A DNA stretch of 48,368 nt from Phycisphaerales bacterium (GCA_020853815.1 JADYYE010000098.1:1-48368), one strand, 5' to 3'; shown: positions 41,173 through 48,368, numbered from the stretch's first letter. Program-made: numbers and translations. The notes: generated by a model from the letters alone, not told the origin.

Positions 41173-42855
41173 GTGGAGACGCGGACACCATCGAACATCT
41201 CGGCTTTCACCGCCCGCAATGGCCCGGCCCGCGACGGCCCGGCTCGCGAAGTTCCGGCCCGCGACGGCTCCGCGCCAGACGCCCAGGCTCGACCGGGCGC
41301 ACGTTCGGGCGATCACTCGCCCGCCCGTCACGACGATGGCGTCCGCCGCCTCCGCGATCGGCTCTCGCGCGAACTGGGCCCCGCCCGATTCGAGCGATAC
41401 TTCGGCCGCCAGCCCCGCCTCGATGTCCACGACGATCATGTCGAGATCACGGTTCCCTCCGCGTTCGTCGCCGAGTTCATCGGGCGACGTTTCGCCCCCA
41501 TGATCCGGCGCGCCGCCGCCGAAGAGCTCTGCGAGAACGGTGACGTGCAGCTCCGCCTCCGCGTCGAATCCGACGGCGCCGACCCCGACGATTCCGCCGC
41601 CCCAAGCGAAGCCAGCGCGATCGACACGAGCGTGGAGCCGGCGTCCGCGGGTTCTTTCGTTCAATCGCTCGTGCCGCAGCCGGCCCATCCCATCGAGCTT
41701 CCGCGCCCGCCCCGAGTTTCGCCGCGCGCCCGAGAGGCCGCCCGCGTGCTCGCGTCGCTCGACGACTTCGTCGTCGGCGAATCGAACCGCCTCGCGTACG
41801 CCGCCGCGCTCCGCCTCATCGACGCGGCGGACACGTCGCTCCAGCTCGTCCTGATCCACGGCGGGTGCGGCGTCGGCAAGACGCACCTGCTCCAGGGCGC
41901 CGCGCGGCGCTTCCGCGAAACCCGCCCCGGCGCCGTGGTCCGTTGCACCACCGCCGAGGACTTCACCAACGCGTACATCACCGCGATCCGCGACAACCGC
42001 ATCGACGAGTTCCGCCGCCAGTACCGCGGCCTCGATCTCCTGTGCATCGACGACGCCCACTTCCTCTCGGGCAAGGAACGCACGCAGTCGGAACTTCTTC
42101 ACACGCTCGACGCGCTGAAGCTCGACGGCGCCCGCGTCATCCTCGCCAGCGACGAGCACCCGCGCGACGCGCAGAAGCTCAGCCAGCAATTGCAGTCGCG
42201 ATTCCTCGCCGGCATGGTTGCTCGGATCGATCCTCCCGACGCTGATCTCCGCGCGGCGCTCGTGCGCGCCATCGCCAGGCGACGCGCCCTGCTCGTGGAC
42301 GACGGCGCGGTGCGATTGCTCTCCGATCGCGCCGGGCGCTCCGCGATCGGCGACCAGCCCGCGTCGGTGCGCGAGCTCGAGGGCATGATCACGCAGGTTG
42401 AGGCGGTCGCTCGCGTCCTGCCCGAGCTGGCGATCGGGGGCGTGATCGGCGCCGCGGCGGTGGGGCGGGCCCTGGGAATCGCGGTCGACGCCGCGCCCGT
42501 CGCGCGTCCGCGCCGTCCGATCCAGGCCGAGCTCATCATCGCCGCGATCTGCGAGGAATTGGCGATCGACCGCGCCACGTTCGTGGGCCGATCGCGCCAC
42601 ACGCGGGCCGTCCTCGCGCGTTCGCTGGGCTCGTATCTCTGCCGCGAGCTAACCACGATGAGCTATCCCGAGATCGCGCGGGCGCTGGGGCGGCCCAACC
42701 ACTCGACCGTCATCACCGCCGACAAGCGGGTCCGCCAGCAGATGGACACGACGACCGACCTTGCTCCCGAGGCAGGCCCCAACTACGCGGGAGTTTCGCT
42801 CCGGGAACTCTGCACCCGCCTTTCGCGCACGATCGTCGCCCGCGCCGCGAAGTGA
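41173..42855 (+). CDS. dnaA: Chromosomal replication initiator DnaA
   Basis: DnaA binds origin boxes and opens the duplex. About 560 residues are encoded from the GTG at 41173, which has GGAGGG nine bases upstream; a GTG at 41080 is an alternative. Domain I follows a low-complexity Arg/Pro/Ala stretch (RLRDRLSRELGPARFERYFG ... VAEFIGRRFAPMIRRAA). Domain II is a variable acidic linker. Domain III has FVVGESNRLAYAAAL, Walker A GGCGVGKTHLLQG, Walker B LLCIDDAHFLSGK and SRFLAGMVARIDPPD. Domain IV carries the DNA-binding helix-turn-helix (TTMSYPEIARALGRPNHSTV). The long low-complexity N-terminus is unusual. dnaN and recF do not follow it; a sugar aminotransferase does. Confidence 0.93.
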   Translation: METRTPSNISAFTARNGPARDGPAREVPARDGSAPDAQARPGARSGDHSPARHDDGVRRLRDRLSRELGPARFERYFGRQPRLDVHDDHVEITVPSAFVAEFIGRRFAPMIRRAAAEELCENGDVQLRLRVESDGADPDDSAAPSEASAIDTSVEPASAGSFVQSLVPQPAHPIELPRPPRVSPRAREAARVLASLDDFVVGESNRLAYAAALRLIDAADTSLQLVLIHGGCGVGKTHLLQGAARRFRETRPGAVVRCTTAEDFTNAYITAIRDNRIDEFRRQYRGLDLLCIDDAHFLSGKERTQSELLHTLDALKLDGARVILASDEHPRDAQKLSQQLQSRFLAGMVARIDPPDADLRAALVRAIARRRALLVDDGAVRLLSDRAGRSAIGDQPASVRELEGMITQVEAVARVLPELAIGGVIGAAAVGRALGIAVDAAPVARPRRPIQAELIIAAICEELAIDRATFVGRSRHTRAVLARSLGSYLCRELTTMSYPEIARALGRPNHSTVITADKRVRQQMDTTTDLAPEAGPNYAGVSLRELCTRLSRTIVARAAK

Positions 42856-42876
42856 GTACCGCAGTCCCTGGGTGGC

Positions 42877-42900
42877 CCGGCGGTCCCCGCCGGTTCTTGT
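42877..42900 (+). terminator. Probable terminator of dnaA
   Basis: A perfect 7-bp stem (42877-42883 with 42887-42893) with loop TCC is followed by TTCTTGT. It lies 21 bases past the stop and has the flank GGTGGC upstream. Confidence 0.6.
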
Positions 42901-42988
42901 ATCGTTTGCGCGTCTATCCCGCATCCGCAAAGCCGGCATGGGACGGGCCATTCTCGTTCTGTCGACGTGACTTCACCTGCCTTCGTGC

Positions 42989-43014
42989 CACCAACCACGT
43001 CTTCGTGGTTGGTG
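42989..43014. repeat. 11-bp perfect inverted repeat downstream of dnaA
   Basis: CACCAACCACG pairs with CGTGGTTGGTG across the loop TCTT. No T tract follows on either strand, so it is not a standard terminator. Confidence 0.75.
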
Positions 43015-43092
43015 CCCTTCATTCGTTCGAACTCACCGCGCGACGTTGCCGTCGTTACTTCCCCACGCAGCTTCCGACCGCTCGCGGTTCAC

Positions 43093-43114
43093 CACTCCCC
43101 ACTCCCCATTCCCC
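43093..43114. repeat. Degenerate CACTCCC heptamer repeat
   Basis: The units CACTCCC, CACTCCC and CATTCCC follow each other in the gap before the aminotransferase gene. Such 7-bp degenerate repeats are typical of dispersed intergenic repeats. Confidence 0.6.
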
Positions 43115-43179
43115 TCTTCGTTCGTGGCTCCGTGCCGTCTTCCGCCGCCTTCTCGCTGGCCTTGCGTCCCGGTCGTGCC

Positions 43180-43191
43180 GATGATGATGTC
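43180..43191 (+). promoter_or_regulatory. -10-like element before the aminotransferase gene
   Basis: GATGAT (43180-43185) is followed by six bases (GATGTC) and the ATG at 43192. The first base departs from consensus. Confidence 0.35.
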
Positions 43192-44367
43192 ATGGGCGCC
43201 TCCGAAATCCCTCTCTCCCGTCCCGATATCACCGCTCTTGAAGAGGAGTTCGTCCTGCGCGTCCTGCGCTCCGGGCGGCTCTCCATCGGGCCGATGGTCG
43301 AAGAGTTTGAGGAGGCCGTCGCCCGGCGCGTCGGCTGCCGCCACGCGATCGCCGTCAATTCGGGCACCAGCGGCCTGCACATCATGCTCCGCTCGCTCAA
43401 CATCGGGCCCGGCGACGAGATCATCACCACGCCCTTCTCCTTCATCGCCAGTTCCAACTGCATCCTCTACGTCAACGCCACGCCCGTCTTCGTCGACCTC
43501 GACCCCAAGAGCCTGAACATGGACCCCGACAAGGTCGCGTCGGCCATCACGCCGCGCACCAAGGCGATCCTCGCCGTCGAGACCTTCGGCAATCCCGCCC
43601 ACATGGACGCCTATCGCGCCATCGCCGCCCGCCACGAAATCCCGCTCATCGAAGATTGCTGCGAAGCGCTCGGCACGAGCTATCGCGGGCGCCAGGCCGG
43701 CTCGTTCGGGCGCATCGGCGTCTTCGGCTTCTATCCAAACAAGCAGATCACCACCGGGGAGGGCGGCATGATCGTGACCGACGACGCACGCCTCGCCGAT
43801 CTCTGCCGCTCCATGCGGAACCAGGGTCGCCCGCTCGGCTGGTCCGCGCCCACTTCCGGCGGCGCGCCGACCGGCTCGTGGCTCAAGCACGAGCGACTCG
43901 GCTACAACTACCGCCTCCCGGATATCAGCGCCGCGCTGGGCGTCGCGCAGATGAAGCGACTCGACGAGATCCTCCGGAAGCGTCAGGCCGTCGCCCAGGC
44001 CTACATCGAGCGCCTCGCGGGCAACGCCCACCTCATCATGCCGACCATCGACGAGCACACCGTCATGAGCTGGTTCGTCTTCGTGGTTCGCCTCGCGACC
44101 AGCTACAGCGGCGACGAGCGCGACCGCATCATCGCCGGCCTGCGCCGCCACGACATCGGCGCATCCGATTACTTCCCCTGCATCCACCTCCAGCCCTTCT
44201 ACCGCGAGCAGTTCGGGTTTGGGCCGGGGATGTTCCCGATCGCCGAGTCCGTCAGCCAGCGCACGATCGCCCTGCCGTTCTACAACGACCTTTCCGAGCG
44301 AGAGATCGACCACGTCGTCCAGACGCTCGACGTCATGATCTCGCGCGAGAACCTGAAACGAACCTAA
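43192..44367 (+). CDS. DegT/DnrJ/EryC1/StrS-type sugar aminotransferase
   Basis: A 391-residue PLP enzyme of the family that aminates keto-sugar nucleotides for surface polysaccharides or antibiotics. Family motifs are clear: IPLSRPDITALEEEFVLRVL, HAIAVNSGTSGLHIMLRSL, GDEIITTPFSFIASSNCI, PVFVDLDPKSLNMDP, LIEDCCEALGTSYRG and the PLP lysine in GFYPNKQITTGEGGMI. LGYNYRLPDISAALGVAQM is the usual substrate-site region. The ATG at 43192 begins the conserved start. No ribosome site is present. No other nucleotide-sugar genes lie beside it, so its pathway is unknown; a role in envelope glycans is likely. Confidence 0.92.
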   Translation: MGASEIPLSRPDITALEEEFVLRVLRSGRLSIGPMVEEFEEAVARRVGCRHAIAVNSGTSGLHIMLRSLNIGPGDEIITTPFSFIASSNCILYVNATPVFVDLDPKSLNMDPDKVASAITPRTKAILAVETFGNPAHMDAYRAIAARHEIPLIEDCCEALGTSYRGRQAGSFGRIGVFGFYPNKQITTGEGGMIVTDDARLADLCRSMRNQGRPLGWSAPTSGGAPTGSWLKHERLGYNYRLPDISAALGVAQMKRLDEILRKRQAVAQAYIERLAGNAHLIMPTIDEHTVMSWFVFVVRLATSYSGDERDRIIAGLRRHDIGASDYFPCIHLQPFYREQFGFGPGMFPIAESVSQRTIALPFYNDLSEREIDHVVQTLDVMISRENLKRT

Positions 44368-44465
44368 CCCGCCCGGGAACCCCGGGGCTTGTCTGAGCGG
44401 CGATGCGGGCTATCCTTCCCTCCCGCCGGTGGCTCCGCCCCCGCGCTTTTTCACGAGGTCTTCCT

Positions 44466-44750
44466 ATGCCCGCGACGTGCCATTTCACCGGTAAGAAAGT
44501 CAGCTTCGGGATGAAGCGCGCCTGGCGCGGCCAGGCGGTCAAGAAGGGCGGCTTCGGTCTGAAGCCCACCGGCATCACCCGCCGCAAGTTCCGCCCCAAC
44601 CTCCAGAAGCTCACCGTCCTTGTCGACGGCAAGGCCCAGACCGTCCGCGTCTCCACGCGGGCCCTCCGCCAGGAAGGCTTGGTCGTCAAGCCCCTCAAGC
44701 GGAAGTACGGCTACACCCGCCAGCAGAAGCTGGCCGCCGCGCACGCCTGA
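44466..44750 (+). CDS. rpmB: 50S ribosomal protein L28
   Basis: A 94-residue L28, a 23S rRNA-binding protein of the large subunit. The sequence is typical: CHFTGKKVSFGMKRAW, RRKFRPNLQKLTVLVDGKAQ and VRVSTRALRQEGLV. The zinc ligands of some L28 forms are absent apart from the single N-terminal cysteine. A ribosome site (GAGG) precedes the ATG at 44466. It has its own terminator at 44776-44808, so it forms a single-gene unit. rpmG, often nearby in other bacteria, is not in the window. Confidence 0.95.
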   Translation: MPATCHFTGKKVSFGMKRAWRGQAVKKGGFGLKPTGITRRKFRPNLQKLTVLVDGKAQTVRVSTRALRQEGLVVKPLKRKYGYTRQQKLAAAHA

Positions 44751-44775
44751 ACCTCATCCCCCCTGCCTGAATCTG

Positions 44776-44808
44776 AACCGGAACGCCGCCCATCGGTGTT
44801 CCGGTTTT
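44776..44808 (+). terminator. Terminator of rpmB
   Basis: A perfect 9-bp stem (44776-44784 with 44798-44806) with a 13-base loop is followed by TTTTCG, 25 bases past the stop. Confidence 0.8.
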
Positions 44809-44832
44809 CGTTGCGCGATACACTCACCTCGC

Positions 44833-45378
44833 GTGAAGTGCGACAAGTGCGACAACGAGGCGACCGTTCACGAGATGGTCGTGAAGGGCGGCGTCAAGAC
44901 CGAACGCCACCTCTGCGAGCACTGCGCCCGCGAACTGGGGCTCAACCCCGGCGGCGCCACCCTCGGACAGCTCATCACCAAGTTTGTCGTCGCGCCGCAG
45001 GGACAGCCCCTCACGCCCGCCGGCAAGCCCGCCGCGCCCGCCCGCCCCACGCCGCCAACTTCTTGCCGCGGCTGCGGCACAACCTTCGCCGATTTCAAGC
45101 AGACCGGTCGCCTCGGATGCTCCGAGTGCTACGCCACCTTCGAGACCCAGCTCGGCCCGCTCCTTGAACGAGCGCACGAGGGCGCGACGCACCACATGGG
45201 CAAGAGCCCCAAACGCTGGGAGGAACGATCCGCGCGGGCCGAATCCGATGCCGCACGTCGCGAGCGCATCGATGACCTTCGCCGCCGCCTCGAGCAGGCC
45301 GTAATTGCCGAGCAATACGAGGCCGCCGTCGTGCTGCGCGACGAGCTCCGCAAGATCGAGGCCCAGGGCACCGTTTAG
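44833..45378 (+). CDS. mcsA: McsA-type activator with four CxxC motifs and UVR motif
   Basis: McsA activates the protein-arginine kinase McsB. The 181-residue protein has four zinc-binding pairs (CDKCDN near the start, CEHCARELGL, CRGCGTTF, CSECYATF) and a C-terminal UVR motif (LRRRLEQAVIAEQYEAAVVL then RDELRKIE), the full McsA layout. A Pro/Ala-rich linker separates the two zinc-binding halves. The GTG at 44833 begins VKCDKC, as in the family. TACACT lies eight bases upstream and there is no ribosome site, so the message may be leaderless. mcsB follows after 40 bases. Confidence 0.88.
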   Translation: MKCDKCDNEATVHEMVVKGGVKTERHLCEHCARELGLNPGGATLGQLITKFVVAPQGQPLTPAGKPAAPARPTPPTSCRGCGTTFADFKQTGRLGCSECYATFETQLGPLLERAHEGATHHMGKSPKRWEERSARAESDAARRERIDDLRRRLEQAVIAEQYEAAVVLRDELRKIEAQGTV

Positions 45379-45418
45379 GACCAGACGCCACAGGACGACA
45401 CGCCGCGGGACGAACACG

Positions 45419-46576
45419 ATGACCAGCGAGGGATTCATCCCGTCCTACGAAACAGGCACCGAGTGGCTGCGCTCCGCCGGAGCATCCAGCGACGTGGTGA
45501 TGTCCTCGCGCGTGCGCCTCGCCCGCAACCTCGCCGGCTGGCGATTCGGGCACAAGGCCGGGCACGGCGATCGCCAGAAAGTCCTCGAAATCTGCCGCGA
45601 TCGCATCGCCGCCGCGGGACTCTCGAGCGTCGGCGCGCCCGCATCGCCCGCGCCGACAGCACCGTCGACGCCGCCCCAGGTCATGTGGATCGACCTCCGC
45701 GAATCGCCGCCGATCGAGAGACAGCTCCTGGTCGAGCGCCACCTCATCTCAAAGCAGCACTCCAAGGGCAAGCCCCTCCCGGACCTCAAGGCGGGCGACG
45801 TCGAAACCACCGACCCGCGCGGCGTGGCGATCGCGCTCCCCGACGAACGCCTCTCCATCATGGTCAACGAAGAGGACCACCTGCGCATCCAGGCAGTCCG
45901 CGGCGGGCTCGCTCTCGCCGAGGCCTGGGCCGACGCCGATCGCGCCGACGACCTCCTCGAATCCAGGCTCGATTTCGCCTACTCGCCGCGCTTCGGCTAT
46001 CTCACCTGCTGCCCGACCAACGTGGGCACGGGCGTGCGCATGAGCCTCATGCTCCACCTGCCCGGCCTGAAACTCACGGGCGAGATCGAGAAGGTCAAAC
46101 GCGCCGCCGGCGACATGAACCTCGCCGTCCGCGGCTTCTATGGCGAAGGCTCCGAGGCCGCCGGCGACTTCTACCAGATCTCCAACCAGACCACGCTGGG
46201 CAAAGGCGAGCAGTCGATCCTGAACGACCTCGCGGGCGAGATTATCCCGAAGATCGTTGAGTACGAGCGCTTGGCCCGGCGAAACCTCCTCGCCAAGCGC
46301 GGCGCCGCGCTCGAGGACCAGGTCTATCGCGCGCTCGGCCTGCTCACCCACGCACGCCTCCTCACGGCCGAAGAGTCGATGCAGATGCTCAGCCACGTGC
46401 GCCTCGGCGTCGTGATGGGCCTCGTCTCCGACGCCGACCTCGCGAGTGTCAACGCGCTGATGCTGCTGACGCAGCCCGCTCACCTGCAGCGCGTGATGGG
46501 CACGGAACTCGACCAGGAACAACGCCGCAACGCGCGGGCCCAGCTGATCCGCCGCCGCCTGCTGAAGACGGGCTGA
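45419..46576 (+). CDS. mcsB: Protein-arginine kinase McsB
   Basis: McsB phosphorylates arginines on proteins; in Bacillus this marks them for the ClpCP protease. The 385-residue protein has the guanidino-kinase core: VVMSSRVRLARNLAGWRF (phosphagen-kinase start), IMVNEEDHLRIQ (NEEDH motif), FGYLTCCPTNVGTGVRMSLM (catalytic Cys region), VRGFYGEGSEAAGDFYQISN and QTTLG. A Pro/Ala-rich insert lies near residue 75-85. It follows mcsA in the normal order, but neither ctsR nor clpC, which complete the Bacillus operon, is adjacent. Confidence 0.95.
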   Translation: MTSEGFIPSYETGTEWLRSAGASSDVVMSSRVRLARNLAGWRFGHKAGHGDRQKVLEICRDRIAAAGLSSVGAPASPAPTAPSTPPQVMWIDLRESPPIERQLLVERHLISKQHSKGKPLPDLKAGDVETTDPRGVAIALPDERLSIMVNEEDHLRIQAVRGGLALAEAWADADRADDLLESRLDFAYSPRFGYLTCCPTNVGTGVRMSLMLHLPGLKLTGEIEKVKRAAGDMNLAVRGFYGEGSEAAGDFYQISNQTTLGKGEQSILNDLAGEIIPKIVEYERLARRNLLAKRGAALEDQVYRALGLLTHARLLTAEESMQMLSHVRLGVVMGLVSDADLASVNALMLLTQPAHLQRVMGTELDQEQRRNARAQLIRRRLLKTG

Positions 46577-46676
46577 TCCCGGCCCTGCACGCCGCAGATA
46601 AGCGAGTCCGTGAGCGAATCCGAGCGCTGGTGTTTCGCGAGCTTCGCGGGTGTGTAATGTCGTTTGCTCCGGGTGG

Positions 46677-46711
46677 CGTGGTCAAGGCCCGGCTTTGCGG
46701 CCTTGACCACG
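46677..46711. repeat. 13-bp perfect palindrome downstream of mcsB
   Basis: CGTGGTCAAGGCC pairs with GGCCTTGACCACG across a nine-base loop. The 5' flank is GGGTGGC. No T tract follows; it lies 100 bases past the mcsB stop. Confidence 0.8.
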
Positions 46712-46894
46712 ATCTGGGTTGGCCCGCGCTCCGCGCCGACATCTTCTTGGTCTATGGCCCTCATCGCGCGGCGGGCTCGCCTCGATCAGGAGCCCTACTT
46801 GAGGGAGGGCACCTCTTTGGATTCGACTTGACGGCGTCGGCTCGGAGCGACGAAAGTCCCAACGCTGCCCCGTGCTTGAACGCCTTTGATCCAA

Positions 46895-46929
46895 TTGAAT
46901 TCCGCCCCAAAATCAGGTACAAAGCGCTC
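46895..46929 (+). promoter_or_regulatory. Probable leaderless promoter of comF
   Basis: TTGAAT (46895-46900), a 17-base spacer and TACAAA (46918-46923) are followed by six bases (GCGCTC) and the GTG at 46930. Both hexamers match consensus at four of six positions. Confidence 0.5.
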
Positions 46930-48150
46930 GTGGGCGACTCCGACTCCCCAACTTCGGCCGCAGCGCAACGCGACCTTGATTCGCCACGCGTGAGCGCACC
47001 ATCCAGCGGTGATCTTCCTTCCGCCCAGGTCGAAACCAAGCCGATCGCGTCATCGCCGAGCGAGCCAGACCCGATTGAACCCGTCCCTGTCGAAGCCGGC
47101 CCGCGCGACGCCAAGTTCATCTGGCCGCCCAAGCCGCCCGCGCCCGACGCGGAGAGACTCGGCACGGCCGAAGGTCGAGCCGCCGCTCGCGACGCCAATT
47201 TGCAGGCGTGCTCCCTGCGTTCATCAAGCTCGCCAACTCTCGAGCGCGATCGAGGTTCACCGTCTTTGGACGCCGGACCTGAGGCTCCGCGAAGGTCCGG
47301 GTCGACCGCCCCATCGCGCCACCCAGACGCAAAGCGTGACTTCGACTCCGATTCCCTTGACACATCCATCGATCTGCAACCATCTCCCGCCGCCGCGCCC
47401 GTCTTCACCTGGCGCGATGTGCTCGAAAGGCTCGAACGCCGCTGGTTCGGCCTGATTCATCGCTCCTGGCGCACCCGCGCCCTCGCCGCGGGCTGGCATC
47501 CCGACGCGCCCGACACCTCCTGCCCATCCTGTGGTGAAGACGTCGGACGTTACGAGCTCGACACCAACCAGCGTTGCTCGTCTTGTCGCGCACGCCGCCT
47601 GGCGTGGGACGCGTTTGTCCGACTGGGCCATCACGATGGCCTTCTGCGTGACGCGATTCACGAGATCAAGTTCGAACGCATGCGTGCTCTTGCCCTTGAC
47701 CTTGGGCGGGAGCTCGGCCGCGCTGTGCGCGAGCGAATGGACGCCGCCGGGCTTGGGGACGCGGGCGTCGTCGTGTGCCCGGTGCCGACCACCTGGCGCC
47801 GCCGCATGAGCCGCGGCATCGACCACGCCGGGATCATCGCCACCGGTGTTCGGGATTCGATCGGAAATGCCAGGCTGGTGCGGCTGATTCGGCGCGTCCA
47901 CAGGCCGTCGCAGCGGGATGTGCCTCCGAGCCTGCGGGCGATGAACGTCGCCGGGGCGTTCAAGGCCTGGCGGTCATTGCCGAATCAGGCTGAGCTGGTT
48001 GTGGTGGTGGACGATGTGCGGACCACGGGCGCGACCCTCTCGGCCGCGTGCCGTGCAATTCGGGAGATCACCCGGGGAATCCCGGTCTGGGCGGCGTCGC
48101 TGGCGGTGGCGGGCGGCGGTGGGGGCCCGAGCGGGGCGGCAGGAGGGTAA
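46930..48150 (+). CDS. comF: ComF-like phosphoribosyltransferase with long N-terminal extension
   Basis: A protein of about 406 residues from the GTG at 46930. The C-terminal 250 residues form a ComF-type protein: a zinc ribbon (SCPSCGEDVGRYELD ... RCSSCRARR), LRDAIHEIKFERMRALALDL, VVVCPVPTTWRRRMSRGIDH and the PRPP loop VVVVDDVRTTGATLSAA. ComF proteins assist DNA uptake in competent bacteria, though many are found outside competence systems. The first 155 residues are Ser/Pro/Asp-rich and appear disordered, unlike the family's usual 220-240 residue size. The product ends in a Gly-rich tail. An rRNA-type leader follows. Confidence 0.82.
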   Translation: MGDSDSPTSAAAQRDLDSPRVSAPSSGDLPSAQVETKPIASSPSEPDPIEPVPVEAGPRDAKFIWPPKPPAPDAERLGTAEGRAAARDANLQACSLRSSSSPTLERDRGSPSLDAGPEAPRRSGSTAPSRHPDAKRDFDSDSLDTSIDLQPSPAAAPVFTWRDVLERLERRWFGLIHRSWRTRALAAGWHPDAPDTSCPSCGEDVGRYELDTNQRCSSCRARRLAWDAFVRLGHHDGLLRDAIHEIKFERMRALALDLGRELGRAVRERMDAAGLGDAGVVVCPVPTTWRRRMSRGIDHAGIIATGVRDSIGNARLVRLIRRVHRPSQRDVPPSLRAMNVAGAFKAWRSLPNQAELVVVVDDVRTTGATLSAACRAIREITRGIPVWAASLAVAGGGGGPSGAAGG

Positions 48151-48180
48151 AATCGGGTTCTCAACCGGCGGGCGCAAAGG

Positions 48181-48212
48181 CTTGAAATGCCGATAGTTGA
48201 GAGAATTTCAAG
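48181..48212 (+). other. Inverted repeat after comF
   Basis: CTTGAAAT (48181-48188) pairs with ATTTCAAG (48205-48212) across 16 bases. It may end the comF transcript or serve as a regulatory site before the rRNA promoter. No long T tract follows. Confidence 0.45.
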
Positions 48213-48231
48213 GTTTGCGATCGGCCGCGGC

Positions 48232-48259
48232 TTGACCCCGGGAGGATCGTCGATATTCT
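48232..48259 (+). promoter_or_regulatory. Possible rRNA operon promoter
   Basis: TTGACC (48232-48237), 16 bases, then TATTCT (48254-48259). It lies upstream of the boxA-like leader. A second TTGACG at 48271-48276 has no matching -10. Confidence 0.4.
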
Positions 48260-48309
48260 TCCCCTCGCCAGTTGACGCACGGCACGCGGCCGGATGGCCG
48301 AAGGTGTCG

Positions 48310-48324
48310 TGCCCTCTTTGACAA
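48310..48324 (+). promoter_or_regulatory. BoxA-like element of a probable 16S rRNA leader
   Basis: GCCCTCTTTGACAAG resembles the boxA antitermination element and the CTCTTTGACAAGTGAA block commonly found just before 16S genes. The 16S gene itself is not in the window. Confidence 0.55.
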
Positions 48325-48368
48325 GTGAACAGTCGGGATCCGCGCGAGAATGTGCGGTGCATGGATCG

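Larger units (their letters stand above)
42856..43191. other. Gap after dnaA with two palindromes and short repeats
   Basis: These 336 bases contain a terminator-like palindrome (42877-42893), an 11-bp perfect hairpin (42989-43014) and a degenerate CACTCCC repeat (43093-43114). No coding region is convincing; an in-frame extension of the aminotransferase to 42967 has no family support. Confidence 0.5.
46577..46929. other. Gap between mcsB and comF
   Basis: These 353 bases contain a 13-bp perfect palindrome (46677-46711) and the comF promoter-like elements. An in-frame upstream extension of comF to 46630 reads through the palindrome and has no family support, so it is treated as non-coding. 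Confidence 0.5.

Noticed and set aside
46630-46929. N-terminal extension of comF
   Set aside because: It is translated through a perfect 13-bp palindrome, has no family similarity, and a promoter-like pair sits just before the GTG at 46930.
1-48368. CRISPR arrays, insertion sequences, integrases or prophage genes
   Set aside because: No direct-repeat array with spacers, no transposase or integrase motifs and no terminal inverted repeats were found. The three tRNA genes are intact with no duplicated 3' ends that would mark attachment sites.

Overview
The window is high-GC DNA from a bacterium that is most likely a planctomycete of the Phycisphaerae type. The clues are an 1,800-residue subtilisin-like surface protease whose N-terminus carries a planctomycete-style anchor-like motif (ESLEGRLFLAGD), a secreted protein with a dockerin-like calcium-repeat tail, an FGE-sulfatase-like exported protein with a PEP-CTERM-like tail, several small membrane proteins with a CxxCGYSLxGL zinc ribbon, and Kdo genes (waaA, kdsA) that imply a Gram-negative outer membrane. 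The species cannot be named from the sequence alone.

Layout, left to right. 1-5.2 kb (minus strand): 5' part of thrS, two small membrane proteins, then a two-gene coupled operon of a CrtC/AttH-like protein and a 639-residue membrane protein that joins methyltransferase-like, PAP2-like and Lgt-like parts. 5.2-9.7 kb (plus): a PadR regulator with a promoter-embedded palindrome, coupled to a HAAS/secretin-like membrane protein; nrdR; an LPP20-like lipoprotein; two zinc-ribbon membrane proteins, one apparently frameshifted. 9.7-12.8 kb (minus): a small Stv-like protein and a GH127-like glycosidase. 13.0-18.8 kb (minus): a housekeeping cluster in transcription order tRNA-Gln, glmU N-terminal domain, prs, rplY, pth, rpsF, ssb, rplI, with rpsR missing. 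19.1-23.5 kb (minus): a SWIM zinc-finger protein with a SNF2 ATPase, and tRNA-Lys. 23.7-36.3 kb (minus): the S8 protease, waaA directly behind tRNA-Val, the FGE-like/dockerin-like secreted pair, and an ABC-2 exporter. 36.5-39.5 kb: kdsA with a coupled membrane protein (plus), then rpmA and an unknown exported protein (minus). 39.7-48.4 kb (plus): GNAT, dnaA preceded by a possible origin region, a DegT/StrS aminotransferase, rpmB, mcsA-mcsB, comF, and at the right edge what looks like the promoter and leader of an rRNA operon.

The most general observation is regulatory. At least eight operon-first genes have a -10-like hexamer ending exactly six bases before the start codon and no Shine-Dalgarno sequence, which predicts leaderless mRNAs. 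Internal genes in the ribosomal operon instead carry ordinary AGGA/GGAGG sites. The least explained protein systems are the lipid-enzyme fusion operon and the PadR-HAAS-secretin-like pair. No CRISPR array, insertion sequence, integrase or phage gene was seen.
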